DNA from: Comamonas sp. lk
Lineage (GTDB): Bacteria; Pseudomonadota; Gammaproteobacteria; Burkholderiales; Burkholderiaceae_C
Length of the DNA: 64,000 nt
NCBI GenBank assembly: GCA_945860595.1
Contig: CAMAQV010000006.1
Span: 1-64,000 of the forward strand
Direction of reading: 5' to 3'
Below, piece after piece: positions 26,911 through 35,285 of this stretch; the first letter of the stretch is position 1; each line of letters starts with the position of its first letter. A program made the position numbers and the translations under genes. The notes under the pieces are model-generated. The model was not told the origin of the DNA. It saw only the letters and a list, made by a program, of their open reading frames with translations, and searched no databases.

Positions 26911-27848
26911 GGCATGCGCTCCGTTGCGGCCTTGCGCGCCACCCGCTGGTTGAACCATGCCAAAGGCGCAATCACCAGCACGATCATGGAGATCGACAAG
27001 GCGCTGGCGCGGGGCCAGTTGTTGCTACTGAACATCTCGTCCCAGACGACGCGGCCTATCATGATGTTGTCCGCACCGCCCAGAAGTGACGGAATGACAA
27101 ACTCGCCCACGCAGGGAATGAAAACCAGAATCGACCCCGCCACAATGCCCGAGCGGGACAGTGGCACCGTGATGAGCCAGAAGGTCTTCCAGGCGCTCGC
27201 GCCCAGGTCCTGCGCAGCTTCCACCAAGCGTATATCCGCCTTCACCAAATTGGCGTACAGCGGCAACACCATAAAGGGCAGGTAGACATAGGTCATCCCG
27301 ATCAGCATGGAAAAATCGTTGTAGAGCAACTGCACCGGCTCCTCAGTCAGGCCCAGCGCCATCAGCATGCGGTTCACCACACCCTGGTCCGCCAGGATAC
27401 CTTTCCAGGCATAAACGCGCAGCAAAAACGAGGTCCAAAACGGCAGCATGACCATCAGCAGCAACAAGGCCCGGTAGGCCGGGCGGGTGCGCGCCAGAAA
27501 GTAGGCGAAGGGGTAGCCGATAAGCAGGCACAAGACCGTGGTCAGAAACGCATATTTCAAGGACAGCGCGTAAGAATCCCCATACAGCGTATCCAGCCAG
27601 CCACCCTCCGGACTGCGCAGCAAGGATATAAAACTCTGAACCTGGACAAAGACTCCGAGCTGCCCGTTTACAGAGCGCAACAAGGAGGCAAAAGGGTCGA
27701 GTTGCTCGCCCATGTCCGTGATGCTGATGCGCAGCAGAATGGCAAATGGCAGGGCGAAAAAAACCAGCAGCCAGGCAAAGGGAAGACTAACCACCAGTGG
27801 CCGAAACCGCCCCCACAAGGAAGGCGCAAGATCAAGTCGGGGGGACAT
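26907..27848 (-). CDS. potH: Spermidine/putrescine ABC transporter permease PotH-type
   Basis: First permease of the polyamine importer, 313 residues. It has about six membrane helices, with a long periplasmic loop after the first one (PFASLLRSVNGQLGVFVQVQ). The EAA motif is VEAAQDLGASAWKTFWLITVPLS (about residues 209-231). It lies between potF (61-base gap) and potI (overlapping). The cognate ATPase gene, normally located between potF and potH, is not present here. Confidence 0.88.
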   Translation of the reverse strand: MSPRLDLAPSLWGRFRPLVVSLPFAWLLVFFALPFAILLRISITDMGEQLDPFASLLRSVNGQLGVFVQVQSFISLLRSPEGGWLDTLYGDSYALSLKYAFLTTVLCLLIGYPFAYFLARTRPAYRALLLLMVMLPFWTSFLLRVYAWKGILADQGVVNRMLMALGLTEEPVQLLYNDFSMLIGMTYVYLPFMVLPLYANLVKADIRLVEAAQDLGASAWKTFWLITVPLSRSGIVAGSILVFIPCVGEFVIPSLLGGADNIMIGRVVWDEMFSSNNWPRASALSISMIVLVIAPLAWFNQRVARKAATERMP

Positions 27849-27909
27849 GGCGGCGGTATGGAACCGGGCGGCACGCTTTCAGCAATGCCCCACCCCGTTC
27901 CGGCTGCGG

Positions 27910-29055
27910 CTATTTGCCCTTTTTGAACTCCGTGTACACCGTCGTCATGGACTCGCGCGCGGCGTTGCCCAGGGCATTCGGTGACACCATGGTGTTCAGG
28001 GTTGCCGCATCAGGGAAGATCGATTTGTCCTGGGCCACCTCAGGAGCCAGCAACGCCACGCTGGCCTTGTTGGCCGTGGGGTAGCTCAGCTCGTTGGTGT
28101 TGGACGCAGACACTTCAGGCTTCAGGAAATAGTTGATGAAGGCCATTGCGTTGCCGGGGTGCTTGGCATCTTTGGGAATAGCCAGGTTGTCAAAGAAGAT
28201 CAAACCGCCGGTGCTGGGCAGCAGGGCTTCGAGCTGGATGCCGCTCTTGTTTTCCGCCGCACGGCCACGGGCAATATTGATGTCGCCCGCCCAACCCAGC
28301 GCCACGCAGGCTTTGCCACCGGCCAGATCGTCGATCATGGTGCTGGAAAAAAGCCGTACGTCTTTGCGCACCTTGGCCAGCATCTCACCGGCTTTCTTGT
28401 GGTCTTCCGGGTTGGCGGAGTAGGCATCCAGACCCAGGTAGTGCAAGGCCGGCGGCAGAACTTCGGTCGGGGAGTCCAGGAAGGCGATGCCGCAGGATTT
28501 GAGCTTAGACGTGTAGGCCGGGTTGAACACCAGCTCCCAAGCGTTGTCGGGCATCTTCATAGTGCCCAGGGCTTTGGCCACTTTGGCCTTGTTGATACCC
28601 ACCGTGGTGAAGCTCCAGGCCCAGGGTATAAGGTGGGCATTGCCCGCGTCCACGCCTTCGAGCTTGGCCATCAGCGCAGGGTCGAGGTTGGAGAGGTTCG
28701 GAATTTTGGACTTGTCCAGCGGGAGCAGCAAACCGGCTTCGATTTGCGACTTCGCAAACACCGCACCGGGGACCACAATGTCGTATCCCGTATTACCGAC
28801 CACCAACTTGGCCTGTAAGGCCTCATTGCTCTCGAAGGTTTGGTAGTTGACTTTGATTCCGGTCTCTTTCTCAAAGTTTTCGACCATGTCCTTGGCGATG
28901 TAATCCGGCCAGTTATAAATGTTCAGCACCTTTTCTTCGGCGGGCGCCGGGACAGCTGCCGGCGCAGCGGGGACCACGGCAACGGGCTCTTCTTTCTTGC
29001 CGCAAGCTACCAAAACGGCTGCCAATATGCAGCCAATCAACCAATGTTTTTGCAT
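27910..29055 (-). CDS. potF: Putrescine-binding lipoprotein, PotF-type
   Basis: Periplasmic polyamine-binding component of the importer, 381 residues from the ATG at 29055. The signal ends in a lipobox, LVAC at about residues 15-18, so the protein is probably lipid-anchored, followed by an Ala/Pro-rich linker (about 25-43). The domain opens with LNIYNWPDYIAKDMVENFEKETGIKV, the usual PotF/PotD beginning, and later contains YDIVVPGAVFAKSQIEAGLLLPLDKSKIPN. It is the first gene of the potF-potH-potI run. Confidence 0.88.
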   Translation of the reverse strand: MQKHWLIGCILAAVLVACGKKEEPVAVVPAAPAAVPAPAEEKVLNIYNWPDYIAKDMVENFEKETGIKVNYQTFESNEALQAKLVVGNTGYDIVVPGAVFAKSQIEAGLLLPLDKSKIPNLSNLDPALMAKLEGVDAGNAHLIPWAWSFTTVGINKAKVAKALGTMKMPDNAWELVFNPAYTSKLKSCGIAFLDSPTEVLPPALHYLGLDAYSANPEDHKKAGEMLAKVRKDVRLFSSTMIDDLAGGKACVALGWAGDINIARGRAAENKSGIQLEALLPSTGGLIFFDNLAIPKDAKHPGNAMAFINYFLKPEVSASNTNELSYPTANKASVALLAPEVAQDKSIFPDAATLNTMVSPNALGNAARESMTTVYTEFKKGK

Positions 29056-29205
29056 CACAAAACCCCATGAAAATAGAACAAGCTGGCAACCAAGGTCCAT
29101 CCGCGTTCGGCGCTGCGGACCCCACCACAGTCAGAGGCGAAGATAGCAGAAAATGGCCGAGTTACGGCACGCCCTTGGCGCGCGGTAAAAACATGCGGCT
29201 CAGCG

Positions 29206-29979
29206 TCAGTACCAATACTCCAAATGGGGGAACGGGTTGCGCTCGGTCTGTCTGCGGAAATTGAAATGAACCAAAAAGGTGATCCGACGGTCCTTCTTTT
29301 TCCGGACTTTGAAGGGCAGCACCGCGTGCGGCATGAAGCTGTCAAAAACAATCAACTTGCCCGTTTCATACGATACGCGCTGCCGATTTTCCTTGGAACG
29401 GGCCACTACACCGTCTTTCTTGTAAAAATCGTCCATCTGGTGCGCCAAATAACGTTCCCGCCAAATATCCAGATCACCTCCAGAATCATTCTCGTGCTGT
29501 GCAGTCCGTTTAATAGAAATAATGCAGGAATAAGCCCGTGTATTGGTCATAAAAATACTCTCCGGATACTGCAAGAGCCCTTCGGTATCAATATGAATAT
29601 TATATAAATTAAAGCTGGTGAGTTGAATTTTGAAACCCGCTATGAGAAAATATTTTTTATCTCTGGGAACCACAGGCAGCGCACCGGCGCGCAACCCGGA
29701 TTTTTCAAGTATGTAATCTCCAAGATATTGAATAGTATGTTTTATCTCCGGGCAAGTTTTTAATAGGAATTTATTGTGTTGATCGGCAAATCGATAATAG
29801 CTTTCATTCAAACCAGCCTCGATCATTCCGTAATATGCGGCCATCTGCCCGTATTTCGGCTCCATATCCGGGGCAAAAGTGCTCAAATTATCGAAAACCA
29901 TTTTTTCCCAGCGCAAACAGGTTGTGGACCCGAGAAAATCATTTTCGACAAAAACCTGGTTCGTAAAGAGTTTTTTCAT
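29206..29979 (-). CDS. 2-oxoglutarate/Fe(II)-dependent oxygenase-like protein
   Basis: From the ATG at 29979 (MKKLFTNQVF) the product has 257 residues. The double-stranded beta-helix signature is visible: HID within YNIHIDTEGLL (about residues 126-136) as HxD, a distal His in FDSFMPHAVLPF, and Arg in DRRITFLVHFNF for 2-oxoglutarate. These are the iron and co-substrate ligands of hydroxylases. The substrate is unknown. The coding region is noticeably richer in A+T than its neighbours, suggesting recent transfer. It is divergent from a SET-domain gene (147 bases between starts), and the two may share regulation. Confidence 0.6.
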   Translation of the reverse strand: MKKLFTNQVFVENDFLGSTTCLRWEKMVFDNLSTFAPDMEPKYGQMAAYYGMIEAGLNESYYRFADQHNKFLLKTCPEIKHTIQYLGDYILEKSGLRAGALPVVPRDKKYFLIAGFKIQLTSFNLYNIHIDTEGLLQYPESIFMTNTRAYSCIISIKRTAQHENDSGGDLDIWRERYLAHQMDDFYKKDGVVARSKENRQRVSYETGKLIVFDSFMPHAVLPFKVRKKKDRRITFLVHFNFRRQTERNPFPHLEYWY

Positions 29980-30126
29980 GGTCCCAACCTTGTACCGCTG
30001 CAAGCCCGAAACCGTAGCACCAAACCCGGACAGACGCAAGCAGCGCTCTTGACAGGGAGTTGTAACCCGTCGGTGGCACAATGGCGCGCTTGAATTTCCC
30101 ACTTCCTATTTGGTTAACGGATCGAC

Positions 30127-30549
30127 ATGTCTAAAGCAAAAGAAAAATTACTAGCCCACCTTCACGACGAAGTCTTCTGCCGCCTCGGCGTCTCTCCGAT
30201 CCATGGCATCGGCGTATTTGCAGTGCGCGCCATACCCGAAGGTGTGAACCCTCTGGCATCACGGCTGCACTACAAAGAAATCAAGTTTTCACATGCCGAG
30301 CTCAAAAAACTCCCACGCGGCGTTCGCAAGGAAATTGAAATTTTTTGCTACTACGACAAAGACGCCGTATTCGTGCCGGAAATCGGCATGAACTCTATGA
30401 ACATGGCCATTTATTTGAACCACTCCAAAGAGCCCAACGTGCGGTATCGCAAGAACGGGCAGTTGAGGGCTTTGAAGTCGATTAAGGTCGGCGAAGAGCT
30501 ATCGTTGGACTACGACCAAAGCTACGGCGAAAAGCATACCTTTAAGTAG
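30127..30549 (+). CDS. SET-domain protein (putative lysine methyltransferase)
   Basis: A 140-residue protein that is almost entirely a SET domain. GIGVFAVRAIPEG (about residues 27-39) is the first SET motif, NMAIYLNHSKEPNVRY contains the NHSxxPN motif (about 97-103), and GEELSLDYDQSYGE (about 123-136) gives the catalytic Tyr of ELxxDY. There are no pre-SET or post-SET cysteines. Bacterial SET proteins of this size are poorly characterised, and the target lysine or protein is unknown. A modest AT-rich character is shared with the divergent oxygenase gene. Its 3' end overlaps the convergent acyltransferase-like gene by 8 bases. Confidence 0.75.
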   Translation: MSKAKEKLLAHLHDEVFCRLGVSPIHGIGVFAVRAIPEGVNPLASRLHYKEIKFSHAELKKLPRGVRKEIEIFCYYDKDAVFVPEIGMNSMNMAIYLNHSKEPNVRYRKNGQLRALKSIKVGEELSLDYDQSYGEKHTFK

Positions 30550-31432
30550 AGCTGCGCGCTAATGGATTGCGGTAAATCTGGTTCCACTCCGAACGCTTGA
30601 AGTCGGTATGCAAGGGTGAAGTTTCATCCAAAGCCAGGGGGTGATCGGCATCTGTCAGCGCCAGTCCGTAAATCGGCTCAAAGTCGGTCACAAACAGCGA
30701 CTTGTAACCGTAGTCACCCACCGGTCCCAGGTTGTAGTAGCGGTAGTTGTTTTTTGCAGTCCAGCGCGCTGCGAGTAAACAAGCATAAATACCGGGCGAG
30801 CGGTTGCGGTAGTCCGGGTTCCACTGGCAAAAACTACCGTAAACCTGGTTGCGCTGAGGCAGCACGATGGACACATCATGCAAAACCACATCGCCGTTGG
30901 GCGCAGTCACCTTGATCACCACAATCTCCAGATTGCGGACGTAGTCCACGAAGCCTTCAATTTCGCGGTCGTGGATGTCGTATGCAGCGAAGTGCACTTC
31001 GCCGATTTCAAAAATGTACTGGGCGGTCACCTCACGCCCAGGGATCACTATTTCGGTCACCTCAAAGCCACGGAATTGTTTATCCAACTCGCGGAATTTA
31101 CGCTCGCGCCGCGCGTCGTCCCAAAAGCCGGGGGTGGCCACGTCCACCAGTCCGTATTTGTCGTTGATCGGCACGCCGTAGGGCCCCTCGGGCGGCAATG
31201 CGTACACGATGAAAGGCTTGCGCGCGGCACGCAGCATGTCCGGGTTCACGTCCACATAGGGGCACAGCGCATCCCAACGCGAGGTGAAATAGCGGGTCTC
31301 TTCATGAAAGCTCTCGACGCACAAATTGTCCATCGTCCAACTTTGGTAGCCCAACTCCTGGGTCACCGGTTCCGCAGCAGTGTCGGCCACAACTTCGGCC
31401 AGCTCAGCCCATGCAGAAGAAAAACTGTTCAT
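30542..31432 (-). CDS. GNAT-fold acyltransferase, arginyltransferase (ATE)-like C-terminal region
   Basis: The 296-residue protein is not firmly recognised. Its last 90 residues (SPGIYACLLAARWTAKNNYR, then YYNLG) resemble the part of arginyl/leucyl-tRNA-protein transferases where SLG-Y-L-E--A---G---YYLGY is conserved. This suggests a GNAT-like fold that might use an aminoacyl-tRNA or acyl-CoA donor. The N-terminal half has no ATE cysteine cluster. Its ATG overlaps the stop of the upstream CxxCxxCC gene by four bases, so both are expressed together. Alternative: a GNAT-like protein of unrelated function. Confidence 0.45.
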   Translation of the reverse strand: MNSFSSAWAELAEVVADTAAEPVTQELGYQSWTMDNLCVESFHEETRYFTSRWDALCPYVDVNPDMLRAARKPFIVYALPPEGPYGVPINDKYGLVDVATPGFWDDARRERKFRELDKQFRGFEVTEIVIPGREVTAQYIFEIGEVHFAAYDIHDREIEGFVDYVRNLEIVVIKVTAPNGDVVLHDVSIVLPQRNQVYGSFCQWNPDYRNRSPGIYACLLAARWTAKNNYRYYNLGPVGDYGYKSLFVTDFEPIYGLALTDADHPLALDETSPLHTDFKRSEWNQIYRNPLARSST

Positions 31433-31872
31433 GGCGTACCTTCCTTTGGAATAGAGACGGTTGCGAGGGGTTGTAAATCAAAGTAATCGCTGTCCACAGC
31501 AAAGTTGCTGCGCAAAAAAGCCGGATCGGTTTTTTCGTGCTGGCGCACCGCTTTGGTAATCCGGGTCAGGTGCGCTACGGCTTCGCTGCGCGGTTGCGTC
31601 AACTGGCGCTGGTACTCGGGCATCAAGGGGCAGTCCTGGTCAAACAAAAACTGTCGCGTGCCCGGGTTGTACGACAAGGGATAGATCTCACAGCTCAAGG
31701 GCTTGGCGCTGCCCAATGTGCAACCCTTATCGCCGAGCAGCTCGCAGCGGGTTTCGATACAAATCGTGCCGTGGACCTTGCGTTCCCGCGCAGTCAGCGT
31801 GACTTCCAGAGAAGGGTAACCAGGATCGATATTGCAGCAGCGCTGGCACTGCGCGCAATGATCAAACAGCAT
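31429..31872 (-). CDS. YkgJ-type CxxCxxCC cysteine-cluster protein
   Basis: A cytoplasmic protein of 147 residues from the ATG at 31872 (a GTG at 31884 is also possible). It has the motif CAQCQRCC at residues 6-13 and further cysteines in RCELLGDKGCTLG and LSCEIYPL, then a CPLMP. This is the zinc- or iron-chelating pattern of the YkgJ/UPF0153 family, for which a metal or iron-sulfur cluster is proposed. It is translationally coupled to the acyltransferase-like gene downstream. A link to methylation or hydroxylation by the neighbours is conjecture. Confidence 0.7.
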   Translation of the reverse strand: MLFDHCAQCQRCCNIDPGYPSLEVTLTARERKVHGTICIETRCELLGDKGCTLGSAKPLSCEIYPLSYNPGTRQFLFDQDCPLMPEYQRQLTQPRSEAVAHLTRITKAVRQHEKTDPAFLRSNFAVDSDYFDLQPLATVSIPKEGTP

Positions 31873-32235
31873 CCGCTGCACCACCGGTTTGTGAAGACCC
31901 CACGATCGATAGAGCGGCGCGGTCGGCGCTTACTGCCCCGGGCTGTCTTCCAACGACTTCTAAGCTCATCAGATGCATAGCTTGATTTCTTGTTGTATGC
32001 CACCGCTCCTGCTGCGATGGCTTCGGGTGCGTACTCTAGCAGAGTCGCTAATTGTTAACACAGGTTTTTTTCAAAAAAATGCCATAGGAAAACCCGCTTC
32101 AGTTTCCGCATGCGCAAACATCCAGACAAGCCACCAGCGACAGATACCTTCCATGCATGGGATGGGCACGGCCCGGCGGCTATTCAGGTTTGGTTCGGTA
32201 CCCGATACTCGAGGTCTTCGTGACAAGGAACACCC
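31873..32235. other. Intergenic region upstream of ABC exporter
   Basis: These 363 bases separate the divergent cysteine-cluster gene from the exporter genes. No coding sequence, RNA gene or strong terminator is recognised. A weak −10-like GATACT lies at 32204-32209 before the permease gene. The region should hold promoters for both directions. Confidence 0.5.
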
Positions 32236-33045
32236 ATGACGCAAACGTCGCTTTTGATGCATCTTGCACGCGCCCTGCGCGCAGTGGTGGGACGGGAGCT
32301 CCACAAGTTCCTGCGCCAACCTTCCCGCCTCGCCTCATCGCTGGTGCGACCGCTTTTGTGGTTTGTGGTGTTTTCCGCAGGATTTCACAATGTCTTCGGT
32401 GTAGCCATCATCGCACCCTACGAGACATACGTAGATTACAAGGAGTACATGCTGCCCGGTCTGCTGGGCATGATTGCCTTGTTTAACGGTATGCAGAGCT
32501 CACTCGGCATGGTGTACGACCGCGAGATGGGCGTGATGCGCCTGCTGCTGACCGCGCCGCTGCCACGTGGCTGGCTGCTGGGCTTTAAGCTGGCCGGCAG
32601 CACCGCCTTGTCGCTGGTACAGATGCTGGTATTTTTGGCCGTGGCCTGGGCTTTTGGGGTGGATGCCACATGGGCTTGGCTGGCATCCTTGCCCGCCATG
32701 GTGCTGGTTGCCACTATGCTGGCCGCGCTGGGTCTGATGCTGTCGGTGCACATTCGCCAGCTGGAGAACTTTGCCGGGACTATGAACTTTGTAATCTTTC
32801 CGATGTTCTTCATCAGCACGGCGCTGTACCCCCTTTGGAAGCTGCGCGAGTCGGGCGCACTGTGGTTGTACCAACTGGCGCAGGTGAACCCGTTCACAGC
32901 AGCGGTTGAGTTAATCCGCTACGCCTTGCAAAGCCAGTTCAACGCCAACGCCGCGCTGACCGTGGCAGCGACTGCCGCCATCTCGTTCGCATTGGCCTTG
33001 CGGGGCTATGACCCCCAGCGCGGCTGGGTGCGCCAGCGGGCCTGA
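32236..33045 (+). CDS. ABC-2 exporter permease of the PQQ-alcohol dehydrogenase-associated (PedC-like) type
   Basis: A 269-residue ABC-2 membrane protein with about six helices. Distinctive segments are YETYVDYKEYMLPGLLG, FNGMQSSLGMVYDREMGVMRLLL (about residues 85-107) and IRQLENFAGTMNFVIFPMFF followed by ALYPLW. These resemble the permeases found next to PQQ-dependent alcohol dehydrogenases, such as PedC of Pseudomonas putida (TIGR03861-like, from memory). It is followed by its ATPase gene. The matching binding protein and beta-propeller lie about 23 kb downstream, next to the quinoprotein. The exported or sensed substrate is unknown. A generic drug exporter is the alternative. Confidence 0.7.
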   Translation: MTQTSLLMHLARALRAVVGRELHKFLRQPSRLASSLVRPLLWFVVFSAGFHNVFGVAIIAPYETYVDYKEYMLPGLLGMIALFNGMQSSLGMVYDREMGVMRLLLTAPLPRGWLLGFKLAGSTALSLVQMLVFLAVAWAFGVDATWAWLASLPAMVLVATMLAALGLMLSVHIRQLENFAGTMNFVIFPMFFISTALYPLWKLRESGALWLYQLAQVNPFTAAVELIRYALQSQFNANAALTVAATAAISFALALRGYDPQRGWVRQRA

Positions 33046-33077
33046 TCCGTGCAGACCATCTGTTAGCCTTGACGTGC

Positions 33078-33851
33078 ATGACATCCCGACCATTCCCCAT
33101 AAGCACTGAACCCGTATTGCAGGCCCGCGACTTGGGCAAGTCCTATGGCCCGCGGGTGGCCTTGCAGTCGGTCAGTTTGCATTTGCATGCCGGTGAAATG
33201 GTGGCCCTGCTGGGCCCTAACGGCGCGGGCAAGTCCACCCTGGTGCAACTGCTCAGCGGACTGTTTGTGCCGGACCAGGGCACGATCACTATCCTGGGCC
33301 ACGACATGCGCACCCAGGCCCCGCGCGCCTTAGCGGGCTTGGGCGTTGTATTCCAGCAAAGCGCCCTGGACGCCGACCTGTCCGTGCAAGCCAATTTGCT
33401 CTTTCACACCGACCTGCACGGCATCCCGCGCAGCGTGGCGCTGCAACGCATTAGCCAAGGCTTGCAGCAGCATGGCCTGGAGACCGAGCGCAGCGCGCCG
33501 GTCAAGTCGCTGTCAGGCGGCAACCGGCGCAAAGTCGAGTTGGTGCGCGCGCTGCTGCATCAGCCCGCCTTTCTTCTGATGGACGAAGCCACGGTAGGTC
33601 TGGACCCGGCGTCACGCAAGGCCCTGGTGGACTCGGTGTACGCCCTTACCCGCAGGGGCGCGGTGGCCGCCCTATGGGCCACGCATCTGGTCGATGAAGT
33701 AGAACAAGCGGACCGGGTCATCGTATTGAACAAAGGCGTGATCCTGTTCGAAGGAACGCCCGCCGGGCTGTCCGAACGCTGCGGCGGCATCGGCATGGAA
33801 CGCGCGTTTTTGCAACTGTGCGCACAGTCAGGCGCCGGCGCACCAAGCTGA
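33078..33851 (+). CDS. ABC transporter ATPase of the PQQ-ADH-associated exporter
   Basis: An ATP-binding subunit of 257 residues from the ATG at 33078; a TTG nine bases upstream is the frame opening. Walker A is GPNGAGKST (about residues 44-52), the signature is SLSGGNRRKVELVRALL, a variant with Asn in the usual Gln position, and Walker B is FLLMDEATVGLDPASR. WATHLVDEVEQADRV holds the switch His. The combination resembles the PQQ-dehydrogenase-system ATPase family (TIGR03864-like, from memory). It follows the permease after 32 bases; its stop lies just ahead of the promoter of the glycine riboswitch. Confidence 0.75.
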   Translation: MTSRPFPISTEPVLQARDLGKSYGPRVALQSVSLHLHAGEMVALLGPNGAGKSTLVQLLSGLFVPDQGTITILGHDMRTQAPRALAGLGVVFQQSALDADLSVQANLLFHTDLHGIPRSVALQRISQGLQQHGLETERSAPVKSLSGGNRRKVELVRALLHQPAFLLMDEATVGLDPASRKALVDSVYALTRRGAVAALWATHLVDEVEQADRVIVLNKGVILFEGTPAGLSERCGGIGMERAFLQLCAQSGAGAPS

Positions 33852-33861
33852 AGCTTGTGGC

Positions 33862-33867
33862 TAGAAT
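33862..33867 (+). promoter_or_regulatory. −10 element of the gcv riboswitch promoter
   Basis: TAGAAT stands six bases before the first aptamer and eleven after the ABC ATPase stop codon. The −35 region falls inside the end of that gene and is not well conserved. Confidence 0.45.
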
Positions 33868-33872
33868 GCGCC

Positions 33873-34036
33873 GGTCAGGAGAGAGTCGCAAGACCGCCGA
33901 AGGCTGAACGCTCAGGCAAAAGGACTGATGTTTTTATTCTGTTGGAGAGTGGCGCACCGCAGGGCGGGCGCCCACCGAAGGGGCAAACCGGCTGCAGGTG
34001 CAGCCGATGAATCTCTCAGGTAAAGCGGACAACAGG
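33873..34036 (+). promoter_or_regulatory. Tandem glycine riboswitch upstream of gcvT
   Basis: Two consecutive glycine aptamers are visible. The first (about 33873-33929) has GGAGAGAGTC, GCCGAAGG and GGCAAAAGGACT. The second (about 33940-34036) has GGAGAGTGG, CACCGAAGGGGCAAAC, a variable GC-rich arm, and CTCTCAGGTAAAGCGGAC. A short linker joins them, as in the classical cooperative double-aptamer class. It precedes gcvT, gcvH and gcvP, so glycine is expected to raise their expression. A possible translational expression platform follows at 34045-34097. Confidence 0.95.
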
Positions 34037-34081
34037 GTTCCCGGCTCCCACCTTGTGGGGGTCGAACGTTTGGAGCCCCTT

Positions 34082-35239
34082 GTGAACGACTCCCCACCCC
34101 TTGCCCCGCCGGCCGCTTCCGGCCCCACAGAAACCCTGCTACGTACTCCGCTGTACGACCTGCACCTGGAAATGGGTGCGCGGATGGTTCCCTTTGCGGG
34201 CTACAGCATGCCGGTCCAATACCCCCCGGGCCTGATGGCCGAACACCTGCACACCCGGCAGGCCGCCGGTTTGTTTGACGTGTCGCATATGGGGCAACTC
34301 AGCGTGTCGGGTGCCGATGCGGCAGCCGCGCTGGAGTCGCTCATGCCGGTGGACGTCCTCGGTCTGGCACCCGGCAGCCAGCGCTACGGCATGTTGCTGA
34401 ATGAGAACGCCGGCATTCTTGACGACCTGATGTTCACCCGCCGCACCGCGGACTTTCTGGTCATCGTCAACGGCGCCTGCAAAGTGGCCGATACCGCCCA
34501 CATCCAGGCGCACATCGGCAGCCGTTGCCGGGTCACGCCGCTCGCCGATGCCGCGCTACTGGCCTTGCAGGGGCCGCTCGCCGTGAGGGCTTTGGAACGT
34601 CTGGTGCCGGGCGTGGATGCGCTAGTTTTCATGACCGGACAGACCTTTATCTGGCAGGGCCAGGACCTGTTCATCACCCGCAGCGGCTATACCGGTGAAG
34701 ACGGTTTTGAAATTTCGATATCCGCCCAGGCTGCGATGGCCTTTGCACGCGCGCTTTTGCGGGAACCCGAAGTTAAGCCGGTTGGCTTGGGCGCGCGCAA
34801 TTCGCTGCGCCTGGAAGCCGGCTTGTGCCTGTACGGCAATGACATCGACAGCAGCACCACGCCCGCTGAAGCCAAGCTGCTGTGGGCAGTTCAAAAGGTG
34901 CGGCGCAGCGGCGGCGCGCGTGCCGGTGGTTTCATCGGGGCGCAGCAACTGCTGGTCCAGATCGATGGCGGCTGCAGCCGCGTGCGCGTGGGCTTGCGGG
35001 CGCTGGAGCGCGTGCCGGTGCGTGACCATACGGCTTTGCATCTGCAGGGTGGCGCAGCGGTGGGCGAAGTCACCAGCGGGCTGCTCGGACCCAGCGCCGA
35101 CGCGCCGATCGCCATGGCCTACGTGGCAGCAGCACACAGCGCGCTTGGCACCCGTCTGGACGCGCTGGTGCGTGGGAAAGCAGTCCCCATGGAGGTCTGC
35201 CCCATGCCCTTCGTTCCGCACCGATACCACCGCGGCTGA
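34082..35239 (+). CDS. gcvT: Glycine cleavage system T protein (aminomethyltransferase)
   Basis: GcvT transfers the methylene carbon from the H-protein aminomethyl arm to tetrahydrofolate and releases ammonia. Start GTG at 34082 is chosen because it has TGGAG about 7 bases upstream and lies beyond the riboswitch; the frame is open from 33998, but that region is inside the aptamer. This gives 385 residues, close to the usual 365-375. Motifs are [26 protein letters not shown] (about residues 62-71), [12 protein letters not shown] and [14 protein letters not shown]. First gene of gcvT-gcvH-gcvP. Confidence 0.96.
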   Translation: MNDSPPLAPPAASGPTETLLRTPLYDLHLEMGARMVPFAGYSMPVQYPPGLMAEHLHTRQAAGLFDVSHMGQLSVSGADAAAALESLMPVDVLGLAPGSQRYGMLLNENAGILDDLMFTRRTADFLVIVNGACKVADTAHIQAHIGSRCRVTPLADAALLALQGPLAVRALERLVPGVDALVFMTGQTFIWQGQDLFITRSGYTGEDGFEISISAQAAMAFARALLREPEVKPVGLGARNSLRLEAGLCLYGNDIDSSTTPAEAKLLWAVQKVRRSGGARAGGFIGAQQLLVQIDGGCSRVRVGLRALERVPVRDHTALHLQGGAAVGEVTSGLLGPSADAPIAMAYVAAAHSALGTRLDALVRGKAVPMEVCPMPFVPHRYHRG

Positions 35240-35285
35240 GTTTCCCCTTTTTTCTTGTCCCTTAACGCCACCCAAAAGGATTTTT

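Noticed and set aside
29980-30102. Longer oxygenase with 41 extra N-terminal residues
   Set aside because: The extension is Arg/Cys-rich and not conserved-looking; ATG 29979 begins the folded domain.
33998-34081. An earlier ATG extending gcvT upstream by 28 codons
   Set aside because: It starts inside the second glycine aptamer, and the extra residues are not conserved-looking; the GTG at 34082 has a better ribosome-binding site.
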